A stretch of 64,000 nucleotides of DNA from Strigamia acuminata (taxonomy: Eukaryota > Arthropoda > Chilopoda > Geophilomorpha > Linotaeniidae). The stretch is taken from positions 13,571,060 through 13,635,059 of the forward strand of contig OX442314.1 in assembly GCA_949358305.1 (NCBI GenBank), read 5' to 3'. Positions 1 through 14,374 of the stretch are shown one piece after another. The translations under genes were made by a program, and so were the position numbers. Each line of letters begins with the position of its first letter. Within the stretch, counting starts at the first letter, position 1. A model generated the notes under the pieces. It did not search any database. It worked only from the letters and a program-made list of their open reading frames with translations, and was not told where the DNA came from.

Positions 1-3000
1 GCCAGGAAATTGAAAATACTAGAAAGACCCGACACCTGGGAAGGAAAAGACTCAAAAGAAGATTGATAAAGAGAACCGTACCATGCAGGTGTATTTTATT
101 GTTCTTAAAAAGGTTTTCAAAAGTAAAAAAATAAATAAAAATAAAAATTCTATTTTGAAAGTTAGATTTCGACCTTTAACTTGTTGCTTTCACTCCAATA
201 TTTATCTCGAGAAGAAATCTGAAAGGAATGCTAATGAATAAACAATGGGTCAGGAAAAATCAATAGCATTTGAATACGTTGCAATTTAAATGTAAAATCC
301 ATTCCACACACGCCTCATTACCCGTGCTATTTATCTTAGGCGGAGGAGAGAAAAGAAAGAAAGAAAAGGAAAGGCGAAGGAAAAAGAGAGCGAGCTGTAC
401 AAAGCCATAAAACCTTATGACCAATTCAGCAATAAACCTCAATGACCAAATCTTATGCTGTATCGCTAGATATCTCTCAAGAGACGCAGTACGCAGGAAA
501 AAGGACTTTTCGACTCCACCTGTATCGTAGTCAAAAGTTGTGGAACAAAAGGGTTGGCCTTATTTCTTTTGTGTTGGACGCCACCTTTTACGACTAGCTA
601 TTTGGATTGGATTGGTTCTCGTCCCTTCTTCTTCCTAGAAAGCCTTGGCGCCATTGAGGGGCGGAAACAAAGAGCATAGGACCCCCTCACCGCACTCACC
701 AAACTCCCGCACTTCCTCGTGTGCTTTTCCCGCCCACATAGCCAACCCTTTCGGGCGCCATAAGCAACCAGTTGGAACGCAATGGCCTAGGGCTGCTATT
801 TTGGACAAGCAAAAGCAAAAAAAAAATAAAGAAAGAAAGTGCGAGAGAAAGAAATAAAATAAAGAAGGGGCTACTGGAGCAAGACGAAATGGAGAAAGGG
901 AATTCCCTTTAAAATGGAATTTAATGGCCAAGAAAAAGAAATAAAAAGCCAATCCTCCTAAACGTGCGCGAAATAAAGAAAACAGATCTCTCGAAACTCG
1001 TCCACTTTCCTCTTTTCTTGTCGGTATTTTAAATATTCGACTGCTTTTCTGGAGATTGAAAGGTGCATAATCATCGGAGACAGCAATTCTTCTCTTTTCT
1101 TCTTCTCAGCAGGTAACGGGATGCACTTGAAAGGGTTAAAGACGTGCGTTTAAATCAGAGTCACGATGGAACCACCTGTGCTGTGCCTCCAACTCCACCA
1201 CTTGTGTTTTAACCATGAAGACGAAGGGAAATTTGAAGGGTGCATGGATGGAAAAGAAGTCAAAGTGACATGCGTTCTGTCGTCACTCGGGCCACCTGGA
1301 TCACATCTGTCTTCAAACTCCCCAATCATTCATCTGTGAAAACATAGCACTCAATTCCCTCATTCTTTTAAGACTTTTAACTTGTCGCTTCAATTCAGCT
1401 CGTACATCTGACACACACTGTCATCTAGATAAGTATCTGAAAACCCAAAAACCCCACGCGTTTCTCCCTCGCATAATTTACCCATTGACAAATAACCACA
1501 AAAAGCAAACCACTAACTGACAACCCTTTTTAAAAGCGCATCAAGCCATCAACTGACTTTGGCCACCCAAGGTGCTGACGATTTTCCGAACGTTTCCTGG
1601 AAAATTCGATTTTATCCTCAAATCCCAAAAGAGCGTGCAAAATGGTGCAAGTAAGAGGAAACCGTATATGTAGGGGAATGTTTACACCCAGTCTAGCAAA
1701 CTGTGTTGCTTGTGGGTGGTTATAGGGGATGACGGGAAGGGGGGATGCATCTTTCCTCGAGTGGCATCGAGGGACTTAGTTTGGGCCTCAAAGACTTTCT
1801 TTATCCTCTCTTTTAGCTGCAGATGGAGAGGAGATAAGTAGAAAGAGGAGGTGGTGGTGGTGATGGTGAATGGATGACAGATAAAGGGACGCGTGATCGC
1901 GTTTCGTGACACCCCCGCATCGATACCGAGAGAAAGGGGTCAGTAACCGAGGCATCCATTTTCAGTTTCAATAAACAAATGAGACAAAGTTAAACAAATT
2001 GGAGAGGTTTTACAAGGGCTTTAAAAATGGCATTTTGTTGACGTGTTTGTGTTGCTAGAAGATCAAAATAAGAATGACGGATAAGCTGAAGGGATCGGTT
2101 ACTTCGGAAATCTTACTGGGATTGTTTTTGAATCTCGTATCTACCTCAGTTGCCGAAACACAACGGAATTTAAAACTCGGATAAAAACAATTGTTATTTT
2201 ACACCCGCGAATCACGTTTCAGGAACACATTTCAATGCAACTGGGATACGAGAGTGAGCATCGCACAACTTGTGGTTATCAAACACGCATTTTATTCTTG
2301 GAAATAAAAATTTAGAAAGCGTCACAATATTAACAAATTAAACAAATACAAATACCAGAGGTGAAATATGTAAGAATTTCAATTCCTGTCTCAAATTACC
2401 AAATAATTTATTGCTCTGCTTTTACAATTTTTATCAAAATTTACTCAAATGAACATATTTGATGCATGTCCGTCCTTTGCACTTTTTTGTCAGTATTAAT
2501 GCATTCAGTCTGTTTTTTTTTTCAATGTAGTTCCTGGATGATGCACACATGTATTCCGGGCTTAGACAAATGATGCATCCCTCTTTTACATTTAAAATGA
2601 ATACCCGGTTGCACATCTGAACACACATTTTATTCAAAACTCACACACCACGCTGTGTTTGATTAGTGCATCATGCAACAGACTCATTTCCTCGCACCTT
2701 CATCGCACCTGTTGCATGTCGTGAAGTATGGCAAAAGCATCATTTGTTCCACATTCAACTACTTCTATACAGAAGCTTTTTATTCTCTTTGAAATGTGAA
2801 AACGTGAAATAAAATGCAAGATTTTATTTCACTGCTGGGATATTACCGATATCGCCCGTGACCTCTTGGCCTATTTAATTCATCATTAACATCTAATATA
2901 AATAAGCAAATAGGCTTTAAAAAAATAAAAGTAAGTTGTATTTAGTAAAAAAAAAAAAATTCGAAAATATTTAATAAGGTTAATCATTTTATCATGTTTT

Positions 3001-6000
3001 TCACAACTTGTTTACAGCCAATTTGACAGTTTACAGTTTTATCAGACATGTCGTGATAAAAATTATAAATTATCAATACCGATCAATTAGTAAGACCGAC
3101 AAATCATTTAATATAGTAAATTTTAGTATAAAAATATGATAAATAATTAATTTCAGTATAAATATTTCCTTTTGACCTTGTAATCTAATTTTGAGGAAAA
3201 CTACAAACATTCTTTAAAGTTATTTATAATAAATTATTAATGGGATTTAAATTATCTCATTTTCACCCTTCAATTTCAACAAACAGGTTGATAAGTCAGT
3301 GCACCGTCCCTTCCATTCTTTTGGTCAACAAGTGTGATAAGGACAACCTTCTCTGCTGACCCTGACACATATTCATGATGCTATACGCACCACATGGTCT
3401 CATAGTCATAACCCATCCCTTACTAAAAAAAATTCCTGGAAAATTTCTTCTCCCCTTCTAAAAGCTGCCACATTATTTTTCCTCTTCAATTCTTCCTTTT
3501 TTCTTTTTTTTTTTAACCTTCTTCGTAATTGGTAAAATACCAACAAAAAAAACATAATTGTATTTGCGTGTAGGAAACCAAACGACATATCATAAATGAT
3601 TAAGGGGAAATGATTGAAAAAAGGAATCTCGTTCATTTTTTATCATTTTTTTATGTTGTTCTCGCTCGGTTACCAGTGCATCCATCCCTTGTAATATTCA
3701 TGCATTCCAGGCACCAACAAAATGCTAACTAAAAACCTTGGACTGGCGTAAAATCTCTTTTTGCAAACACTCTCATTATGTCTGCTTTGACGGAGCGTTA
3801 ATTATCAAATGGTCACTTCTTGTGGGCCACCAGTTCAATTTCCCCTGCTCAGACTCCTTAAAAAGAGGGCGACCTTGTCCTTGCTTCACGCTCTGCCGCT
3901 CACTTTTCTCATTCTCAGACGATACAAAAGAAGAGAGAAGCTTAACATGGACAAAGTCAGGCGGTTACTCAGCCTCGAGGTCAAAACATAAAAAAGTCAT
4001 AATCATACTTACATACATAAATTTTTACTTATTTATTTTATTTTTTTTTCTCCCTCGAAAAATTCCGTAACCAAAAGCGAGTGAATTAGCTTTTTTCTTC
4101 TCTTCTATGATGTCATCTTGTAATCCTTTTTAATTATTAAATTCAACGGAATAGCGGATGTTGGATTGTTTTGAAAGGAAATTACATCAAGTCAAGTGAT
4201 TAGCAATGCAAATTTATGTTGTTGATAAAAAATGGAGAGTAAAATGCAAGTAAGACGACGAGTTGAGTTGATATATCCCCTTAGGAAAAGGAATAGAATG
4301 GGATGCTGGATAGAAAGAATGGAAAGTCGTAAAGTAGAATGTACACAATGAGCAATTACAATTGTCTATTTTCCTTGCACCTTTCTTTCACTGCAGGAGG
4401 AAGGAGACCTTGAAGAAATTATAAACAACACCAAGGACTGGACTAAGGAGGAGCCTGTGGGGTTGTGAAATTTTCATGAATTTCTGCGCTGAGTGCACGC
4501 ACATTCATGATAAGAGAGAGTGGTCGTCGTTAATTTCCAAGGAGTGCTTCGTCTCCGCCCCAATCTCACATTCATGTACCTACAAAAATGCCTATTCAAA
4601 TCGATGGAGATAAAACATAAAATTTGAATTTCAAAATAAGAAAGAACGTCAAGAAATTTTTGGGTTCGTATCTATGCATCTATGTAAAAATAAAAAATAA
4701 AATAGAAAACAAGAAAAAAAGTGTCGTCTGAAAACGAAATTTGTTTATATAAATCGAAATTCAAAACCGACTTGTTATTATATAGCAAAATTATTTTTTT
4801 TTATGTTGTTATATACGTAGTCCAGATAAAATGTACACATTTTATCTTTTTTATTTATTTATCTAACAAAAAAGTATCATTTTCTTTGTCGGATAATTCA
4901 AAAAATTTAAGCAAAAAAAAATTAGAGGTCATCACATTATACAAGATAAATACCATAACTGTTTAGTGTTTGATAGTATAAAGTACACACCTTATCTATA
5001 CAACCCTTATAATTGAATTTTTTGTTGTAAATATGAATTTTACTTAATTTTTTTAAGTTAAAATTATAGTACTAACATTTATAATACATGACAATTTAAG
5101 CCTTATCTCTTTAGTTTCCAATTTGCAACAAGCTAAAAATACCCCTTTACTAAGAGTGAAAATGAATCTGTTTTTGAAATAATTCCAATCTATCACATGA
5201 TACCAAATTAAAAAGAAACCATTTCAAAGAAGACATCCAACTCCTCTCCATCACACAAACAAAATTTGATTCTTGTATTTACAAATTCAAACAATTTCTA
5301 AACATCAGTCTGAAATAAAACATGAAAATCAAACAAAATCAATAGGTTTATTTTCCAAACGTCTTTATTTTCCAAAAAATCCTAAACCGAAGATTTACAA
5401 CGACATTAAAAGGTCCATTGGCAGACCAAAGCCAGCATGATACTCGTAAAAATCAGTACTAACGCCCTTAATAAATTTGTCACCAGATGGGGAGGTGGAC
5501 GTAGCAGTCGAGTTTCCACGTTATCAACGGCTCGAAAAAAAGAAGAAAAAAACACCACCTGAACGGGCTTCTGGATTCTTCAGGATTGACCTACTGACTG
5601 ATATCAGCACAAGATTCGCCCACAGCATTTCTCTAACAACTCGGCAATGAAAGATAAGTGAAATGCTTTAAATTAGACAGACAGGGTTAAAGATTTATTT
5701 TGGCACATACGGGCATCCACAGGTTAACACCAATCTATTTTAATTTCACTCAAACAACACCAGAGGTCAGCAACAACAACCATTAAACCTCTTTTTATCA
5801 AGACCAATTTTTTATTTTTTTCATGTTTAAAGGGTTCAATTAACTACGAAATATAAATCACATGGCGACTTGTGACGTTTCGTGATCGTCATTTCATATT
5901 ATTCACTTAATAAACAATTGTAGGAGGCGCAGTCCTCACAGCTGAATGAACCCAATTGTGTGCTAATGAGATTTGAAGTTGGGTGACTGATGATGGACGA

Positions 6001-9000
6001 AAAGGAATATAAGATAATGGGTAGTAGAGTAGACAGTAGGAACTAGACGAGTGCGAATGAAAACCAAGAGAGATTTTCACACCAATCCGAGCGCAAACAA
6101 TAACATTTCATCTTTTTTCCTGCCATTGAAACAAATGATTGGAGGAAACATTTCAAATCGTAAATAACATCTGATGCTGACACGAACTTGTCACGCCATC
6201 TCCCTCCCTCACGCAGACTTGTAACACCAGGGGTTGATGGGTATAAGGGGAAGAAAAGGGAGTATGCTCGTTATCACCCAGCAGCGATGTCCATCATTTT
6301 GCTGGGCCTCAACAACATTGAAGTGCCATGCTGACTGTAATTGCGTGCCGAATAATGAACATGCTGACCTTGACACCTGTTGATCAACAACTCGTAGACA
6401 CCGCTCCGAACCATCTTCGGAATAAAAAATAAAAAAATATAAAAAAAATAAAATTATTCGGAAATTATAATTTTTGACGGAAATTACAACCTTTCATCAC
6501 ACAAATAGGTCGTGATGATCTAGTGATGTACAAAAAATGTATATATTGTTTTAAATTAAAGAGGATTTTTACAAAATCGAGTATTTATTTGATTGGTAAT
6601 TAATAATAAGTCATTTGATCCGATGTAACAAGTGTGATTGGGTGAAGAAAATCGAAATAATTGCTATAATCAATGGACAATAAATTTCTTGCCTTTGAGT
6701 GATTTATTTTGGCAAGAATTTGAACGACTTTAATCAAATTATGAAATTTAATGAATTTGGAGGTAAAAAAAAATATGAGCGAATTAATTTTTTTTTATAA
6801 AATTTGTTTACCTGAATAATTTAAGTGTTGTTTTTTCCATACGATTCTCATTGGTCAGTTTTCAAACTCACGTGATTGCACCGAAATAAGATGTTTTATT
6901 TTTTTTTAATTTATGCAAAAATTTAAGACAGAAAAATCGGTGTCTATTGCAAAGGACGATGAGAATGATTGAAGTTTTAATGAATTCTTGCACTTCTCGT
7001 TAAATACAATGATTATCCGGTGAGATAATAGTCCGAGATAGACGACGACCCCATCACGAAATGATGATTCCGCGAATCGCCACGTGATGATAGGTATACA
7101 CATAAATTTGAATAACAAATTGATGAAGACGTCATCGAAAAATACACGAGCGATCATTCGACATATCTCGAACTTGTGAAGGGTCAGTGTCGTGATATTT
7201 TGTCTTTTTATCCAGCGGAAAACAAAAGAACAATAGACACCATCGGCCCAACACCCTCTAAGCAACCCCTAGGAAGAGGGATGAATGTCCCCGTCTGTCT
7301 CCATTTACGGAGGCGGAGTCGATGGACAATCGTGACACGCGGTTGACTCTCGCTCTAAGTGTCAATTTGGTTCGGTTTGTATGTTACGGATATGCAATTT
7401 TCGATTTTCGTTTCGAGCTGTAATTGGTAAAGGGATATTCACCTTGTTGTTTACTAGACAAAAAATTATCACAGCCGCGGGTGATGACAGTGAAGGTCCG
7501 TTTTATTCAGTGTGATAATGAGTTTTTAGGATTTTTTTGTTTTTAATATTTTTTTATTTGCTGTGTTTAGTATCAGCCAATGAGCTGCTGTTGTGGTCAT
7601 TGACTCGGTCAGAGTTCTTTTGGTTTAATCATTGATTACAGATGGTTCAGACACACCCATTTATCGAAAGCGAGACAAAATATGACTTGAGCTAATAAAG
7701 TTTTACTTTTGTAAACAAAATTCAGCGCTGTAAAAAATTATATGTGTAAAAAACTGATAAGGTCTGTGAAGAGTCTCAGTTGGTTGAAAAACATGGACTT
7801 TAAGAAAATAATTTTTTTAAGTGCGGTGAAATTTGAAATTGTTTATTTTTTTTGATGAAATTTTTTAAATTAATTTTTTTTGTTGTTGCTATTATTGAAA
7901 GTGTTTTACATCGTCATAGGCGCTTACTATTGGTGCAAATGCGAGGCAACCCCTGAAATGGTTGGTCGAAGCTTCACCGCATAGCATCGAATCAAATTTT
8001 CGAGGAAAATAATGTTGCGAGGAAACCGGTTAAACATCATTTGACGGGGAAAAAACACCCACTAGTATTACATATTTAAGGAAAAATTGAATATAATAAA
8101 TCAGTATTATTTTATGTTTAATGAGAGTGACAAAGTAGTCACGCCCTGGAATAAATCTACCAAATATAGACTAAGCGCCACCCACATACCTGATTCATTA
8201 CAGTACCATCAACTTTTACAGCACTAAATCATATTTTTCCATTAATACATACCAGAATAAATATTTTTAAGCCTCTAACACAATTGGTTTTTCGATAGTT
8301 TTCCATATTTTTCACAGAAGTCACATTGAAAAAAAAAAATTTTATTTATTAAATGTGCAAATCTTTCCTTGAAAAATATTTTTTTCCCCCTTTGATGCAT
8401 AAAATTACGCTCTACTCAATGAGGCACTTTTTCCGTGACTTGCATTTGCCCTTGAGGAACCAACTAATTTTTTCTAGTTCAGCCGAAAAAAAATTAAAGG
8501 GAAAAAATTTAAAATTGGAATAACTAAAAAAAAAAAAAAATCAATGAATCAAAAATCACGTGACATTAATTTTTGATTTTTTTTGTACCGTGTGAAAAGT
8601 GCCATCACGTGAGCTGAAACGCTGAAGGACGTGTCCGTCTACCTTTATTATCAATTTAAAAATTTTTTTTTATCAATTCAATCTCGATTGGAAGAGCCAA
8701 AGAGTAGTAGATCTGGTACAAAGAGTATTTGTATTCGTCACGTAGTTTCAACCAAGTTCCAAAAGCAGTGGGTTTAATAATTTCACCTGTTGCTGCAACG
8801 ATGAAGGGTGAGTTCACTCAAACCTGTCGCATCTAAAAAGGCGATTACGAGACTGGATTTGAGGGTGTGGCTTCTCACTCAGCTGTATCCATCTTAGTGA
8901 GTGAGTAAGGGGAAGGATGATGATGGCATTCCCGGCCTTGGACGCCGCCCAGGTGGAACGATTGCCCCACTTTTTCTCGCGTTGATAAGAAAATATTCCC

Positions 9001-12000
9001 TCATCACGTCCCCTGCGTCCCTTAATTATCACCACACACGTAAAAAAATTAATTAACGGGTGGTCTGCAGATTAATTTTCCCCCCTTCTTTTTACAAGTT
9101 GCCATTAATTTGCGGCTGATTTTTTTTTTTTTATATATTTTTTTTTTTATTAATAAATAAAAAAAATTTTAATTTTAAAGAAAAAAATGGGGTTTGTTTG
9201 GGCTGAATGCTGAAAATTTTCCAGAAAATTTTTTTGGGATTTTTTTGAAATTTATTTGTTGAGTTACGAGGTCAACGCTCTCTTGCTCTTCCTTCCAGTC
9301 CTAGTGGGCTTTGTTGAGGTTTCAGTTCCACATAACCTACATTAGCGAGAGCGTGACGGCTCCCTTCCCATACACGCCGCCCACTGCAAATACACGCGCA
9401 AGACACGAGGACAAGAATATTAGAAAATATTCGTATCTCGATCGATGGAAGGAGCTGGAGAAAGTTATTAATGAATTATTAAAGGTGGATTTATCATATT
9501 TAGATAAATTAACACTAAAAAATTCAGAAATATAAAGAAATGACTTTGAGATAAGATAATCTCATTTATTATCTTCATAAAATTTCAATTACAAAATTTC
9601 AAACATTTATTTCGATTTTAAACGTTAGAGTTTGATTTGTGAAGAAAGATGAGACGGGAATAATCAGCCAAAAGAAATCATCCTTGAAAAATTGAGATAA
9701 TTTTTTTTTTTATTTTTTTTTTTTTTTTTTTTAATTAGAAATTTTTATATAAAAATTCTTGTATATAAAAAAAAAAATGTCACGAATGAAAATGAAAATA
9801 TTTGCGGTATGAGATTCGATTTGATGATGTGCCATTTACTTAACGAAAGCGAAATTCGATTTGAAAAGGGAGTTTTGTCTTGACTTGTCCATTTGCGTTC
9901 CCTCCATATTCATTATACATTTTTTATGATTGATGAATTCCTTCTGACAGGTCATCCGTCCTATAAATTATTTCTTCTTGGTGAATCTTGACAGAAAACC
10001 TCCTCCTTCTCCTCCTGATTGAGCATGTGCTTTCATCCCATCAATTTTAGCATACCATTCATCAAAAATAGACACGTTAACTCTTTATTTTCGGTGGCCA
10101 CTTAACTGAAATATAAATAAAATCACACTCAACAACCCAGCTGCATTCCATCTTGCATCTGATAAGTTGCGATGAGCACGCTTCTGACTACAGCAAGATA
10201 CAATCAATGCAGTCGATCTCGAATTATTCCAAGAGAAAGAAAGGGACTTTCATAATGAATGACTGACAGCCCTTGCTTCCTCATAAACAAAAAGAAGGAA
10301 CGATGTACCGAAGTTGCAATATAAATGCCAGATTTTAGTTAAATCACAAATTTTCAATTTAATCACATCTGAATTTAATTTTCGATGTAATTACTATCGT
10401 CTCGATAATCAACAGTTGTATTTGTTATGGATATTTGATATTTTATACAGTCTGTTATTGAAAAAATAAAAAAAATCATAAAAAACTGGGGAATTTCAAC
10501 TAAGAAGAGCTTTAAAATGTTAATGTTTGATTCATGCTTTGTAAATATCAAAGTTCAAAAATGTAGTTGTAAACTAATCTATGCATAAAGGTGTTTTGAA
10601 TTGTACCTATGAAATGAATTCTCAAATTATATTGGCCGTATTTCAATCGAACTGTTGTTGAATGTATACGAACAAGCAGCCATCACAAATTTCTTATCTC
10701 AAATTCTACTCAACTTCCTCTAGGTATTGGATTTCTAAATCGAGATGTGGATATCACCTCGGATATATTTAAACATTAGATAGCTTTGTATGAAGCAACG
10801 AGAATATTTGTTTTTCATTTTATTTAAATACTGGCCTTGAAGTTGTCTGTAATTATTTAATAACTACATCAATAAATGTAATTTTATCCATTAAACCTTT
10901 TTTCCTCTTGTTTTAATCTCAATTTGAATGGGAGATTGATTTTCAGTTGAAGGAACAATGTAATCATCTGCAGACAAATTATTGTACGGATAACCCAAAT
11001 TACGACACGGGACAAAATGCGTCTAGGCCCACATACTATTGAAGACACAACATAGTGGAAAACACATATTGGTCTTTGAACATCGAACCCAATTTCAATG
11101 AAGTGTATTAAACGCACCAATGGGGGGAAGCCATTTCTAATCGCATGATTAAGATAGAAAAATCAAAGTTCGTAACTATGCACTCGAGCAAACATTTCTG
11201 GTCAAATTGTAATCTTATCGGACAAAAACTTAATTTTGCTTTAATTGTATTAGTCTCTTCGTCCATGTCCAACACAATACCTTTGAACTTTGAAGACGAT
11301 AAAACGATGGCCCGTTAATTCTGATTACACATGTCTATCGGAGAATAAACAAATGCGATTGGAAATTATCCTTGAAAATTTAAATATTGGCATGAAAATT
11401 AGCAGAAAAAAAGAAAAAATGAGGTCAAAATCGGAGAGAAATAAGGCAGAATGTGAAATAGAAGAGAACCTTGCAAGTCAAAGACCTTTTGCAAATTGTT
11501 GGTTCTCGCCAATGACCAACTTTTTGGATGTTGAGAAATCAGAGACAAGAGGCCAGCCAACTTCCTTCTCCCCTCCGTTTCTCGAAATAAGAATAAGAAT
11601 AAGAATAGAGGAATAAAAAGGCAATCAGCCTTGAAGTCCCGTATTCAAATTCAAAACTGTGCTACATCCATGGCTCATTGGGATAAAAGCAGGCGTGACG
11701 TTTTATTTCTTTTAATTTCATTCTTTGAATATCATGAACATTCATTTCCTTCCCCTTTTGTCATTCGATGGTCTCGTCGTCTCTTGAGGACAAATCCATT
11801 CACTTGCATATTCATCCTCATCCTTAATGACAGCCCATTAAATGTTGCAATAAAAACAAAATTTGTTGATACAAAAAAGTAACTCATTTATTTTATCTCG
11901 TTGTCTGTGTGATTAAACATGATTCATGTCTGTTTGGCCACTTACAAATCAAGAGCTACTAAATAACATATTTTTTGACAATTGCAAAAAATAAATACGA

Positions 12001-13028
12001 AAATATAACTTTTTGCGTGATTCTACTTTTTAACAAGTTTGTACTCCCCTTTAACATGTCCCAACCACTAAAATGAACCGGTCTCAACTCGTATATAAAA
12101 ATTTTATGTAATGACGCCATCAATTTCCGGTGGTGATTTCTTAATGTTGCGCACCATTCCATTAACTCACACAAATATTTTTACGCGAAAGCATTGCACA
12201 AGGACGCTGGACTCGAAGCCTCGGGGGGGCAAGGTGCGCACGGGGTCACGAGGTGTCATTTTGTATACGTCACAGTAAATTAGGAAACCACTTTCACTCA
12301 CTTCTGGCCGCCCCCTTTCACCTTTTAACTTCCGCCTACTTTTTCCCTCTCGTTCACGGCTGTTCAGGCGCGAGAAAATAAATGAACGGAGTTCGGAATT
12401 AATGACGCGAGCAAAAGAGCGTCTAAATTCCAAAAACACGAATGAATGACACATTTACCACGGCGTGTCGTCAGGGGACTGCCCGACACCGTTCGCGGAG
12501 GGCAAAGCGTCTGAGGTTGTGCAAGAAAACAAACGCAATTACGATTTTTACCTATTGCCAGGATGTGGTAAACAAGTTTTTCTTTTTTCAATTTTTTTTT
12601 TGTTTAAATATCTACTTGATTGATCAAAAACTCTAAAATTAGAAATTTGAAAACGGGAAAAAAAATTTGTTGTTGATGACGGAATCAAGTGACCATGACT
12701 AAGAAATTTCCTCCTGTCAGCTCTGAAATGTGATGGCGAAACAAACCCCAAGGCTTCGGAGTAGGGTGGGGATTTACCTGGAAAGAAAGGGGGGCAACGA
12801 CTGACATAAAAATCCCGGAAGGCATACACCAGGCACGGTTTTGCAGAGAAAACACAGGAAGACTCGTCGCTAATGATATTGTGAGGTAATGCAGCGAAGA
12901 TCCTGTCCAGGTACAGAAGTATGCGTGCCCAGAGACCCCTGGGGGCTCCAGGTCCCATCTGGACGTTGGAGGAGGGGTAAAAAATGTGTGTAGGACGACT
13001 CATTCTCTTCCTGTATCAGGTATCTGAA
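1..13028. other. No supported gene; AT-rich non-coding DNA
   Basis: Only short frames without family signatures. Holds long T and A runs (for example 9121-9160 and 9700-9733), scattered CAGGTG/CACCTG sites (518, 1171, 1290, 2706, 5561, 6376, 8786 and others), a CTCF-like AAGCGCCACCCACAT at 8173-8187, and a GC-rich patch at 12,190-12,520 where short frames overlap on both strands, which is better read as a CpG-rich regulatory patch than as a gene. Confidence 0.6.
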
Positions 13029-14374
13029 CAGGTGAGCAATGCAGGACAAGTACAATTGAATGGGAGAAGATGTGCAGCAGCAAAGTGTATTCCTTTCCGG
13101 ATGCAGATTGTACTTCATCAACCATAATTTAAGTTATTATAGAGGCAAATTAAAAAAATATATAGGCAGTGGGCCAGGTGCTGAGCCTAGTCGTCTTCCT
13201 TAGAAAAAATACACCTGCTATGTACCCCTTTTTAATGGGCTTGAGAAGAAATTAAAGGCGAAAAAAAAGAGTTCTGGGATCAGGAAATGTAAAATTGTTG
13301 GGCACAATAGTCGGAGGAAAAAAATTGACATATCCTTGTGGTATAAATTGTTGTTGGTAGATTTGATATTTTTATTTTTTATTTTTTTTGTTTGTTATTT
13401 CTTTTGGAATAAAATGGCTTAGTAACCTGGAAGGTAGTGAAAGGAAAAGAGTAATTGTTATGTTGCGTTTGCATTGCAAATTAAATTTAATATTGGTTGG
13501 AAAAGATATAATTTTTTTCCCAACTCATTATATTTGATGTTACGAAACACGCAGAAGAAATAGATATATAAAACAAAGGAACAAAAAGTGATGGGGAAAA
13601 GGAAACAAAAAATTAACATTCACATTCGTTTTCCATTAACAATATAATGAATAGAAAAACAAATTTTCTGATCATTAAGCGCTATGTCCCTGACATTGCA
13701 TGAATAGGATTTGATAAAAATTTCCTCATTAATTCGAAAAGGAAAAGAATATAAAAAAATAAAAGAAATCCTGTTTACTTAACAATTCTGTTTCGAAAAA
13801 GGAAATTACAGTAGGTAAAAATCAATCTGTATTTTTATTCCTGAAATAAATGTATGAAATTGCATTTCTCAATGAGGAATTTGAAGCATCAGCAGGGAGT
13901 CGATGCAAACCTCCTCCGAGTCTTTGATTTTTTATTGTTTACACGGTCACAGCAGGCACCTGTTTTGACATAGAAAATCTGAGTTGCAGGGGCCCACCCA
14001 AAATAATGGTTTTTAAGGAATTCAATTTCAAACTGGATACCACGAATTTTATTGTTTATTATAATTTTTTTCACGTTTAAAGTGGTATAAACAATATATT
14101 TATTTAGATTTGATAGTTTATCTGGGTCAATTTCGTCTTGAATGATGCTAAACCGACACACCTGATCTTTGTTATTTTTATTTTTATTTTTATTTTTTAT
14201 TTTTATTTTGGACGCCGCCTTGTATTGTGATGGCGTTTGAAAAGAAACGAACAGGTGGATCCAATCACGAGCTTAGGCTGCAATTCACGTGACTAGGAGA
14301 CGCGCAAAACATATTAAAGACACGGCGTGGGAAAGCGCGCACAGATCGGATTGCGCCAGGTGAAACAACAGGTG
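13029..14374. promoter_or_regulatory. Homotypic CAGGTG E-box cluster
   Basis: Seven CAGGTG/CACCTG sites at 13029, 13175, 13212, 13957, 14252, 14357 and 14369. The motif is bound by Snail/Escargot- and ZEB/zfh1-type zinc fingers and by some bHLH dimers. Surrounding DNA is locally GC-richer with CCAATCA and CACGTG near 14270-14290. Candidate enhancer; target gene unknown. Confidence 0.4.
14172..14213. repeat. ATTTTT microsatellite
   Basis: About seven T-rich units of five or six bases (TTATTTT/TTTATTTT). Confidence 0.85.

Noticed and set aside
3026-3060. Palindromic TTTATCAGACATGTCGTGATAAA segment
   Set aside because: Imperfect, isolated and short; half-site resemblance to p53-type motifs is too weak to report as a site.
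12548-13003. 151-codon minus-strand open frame
   Set aside because: Longest frame in the region but no recognisable domain; runs into low-complexity lysine/arginine codons and overlaps frames on the same strand in another phase. Better read as chance in a GC-richer patch.
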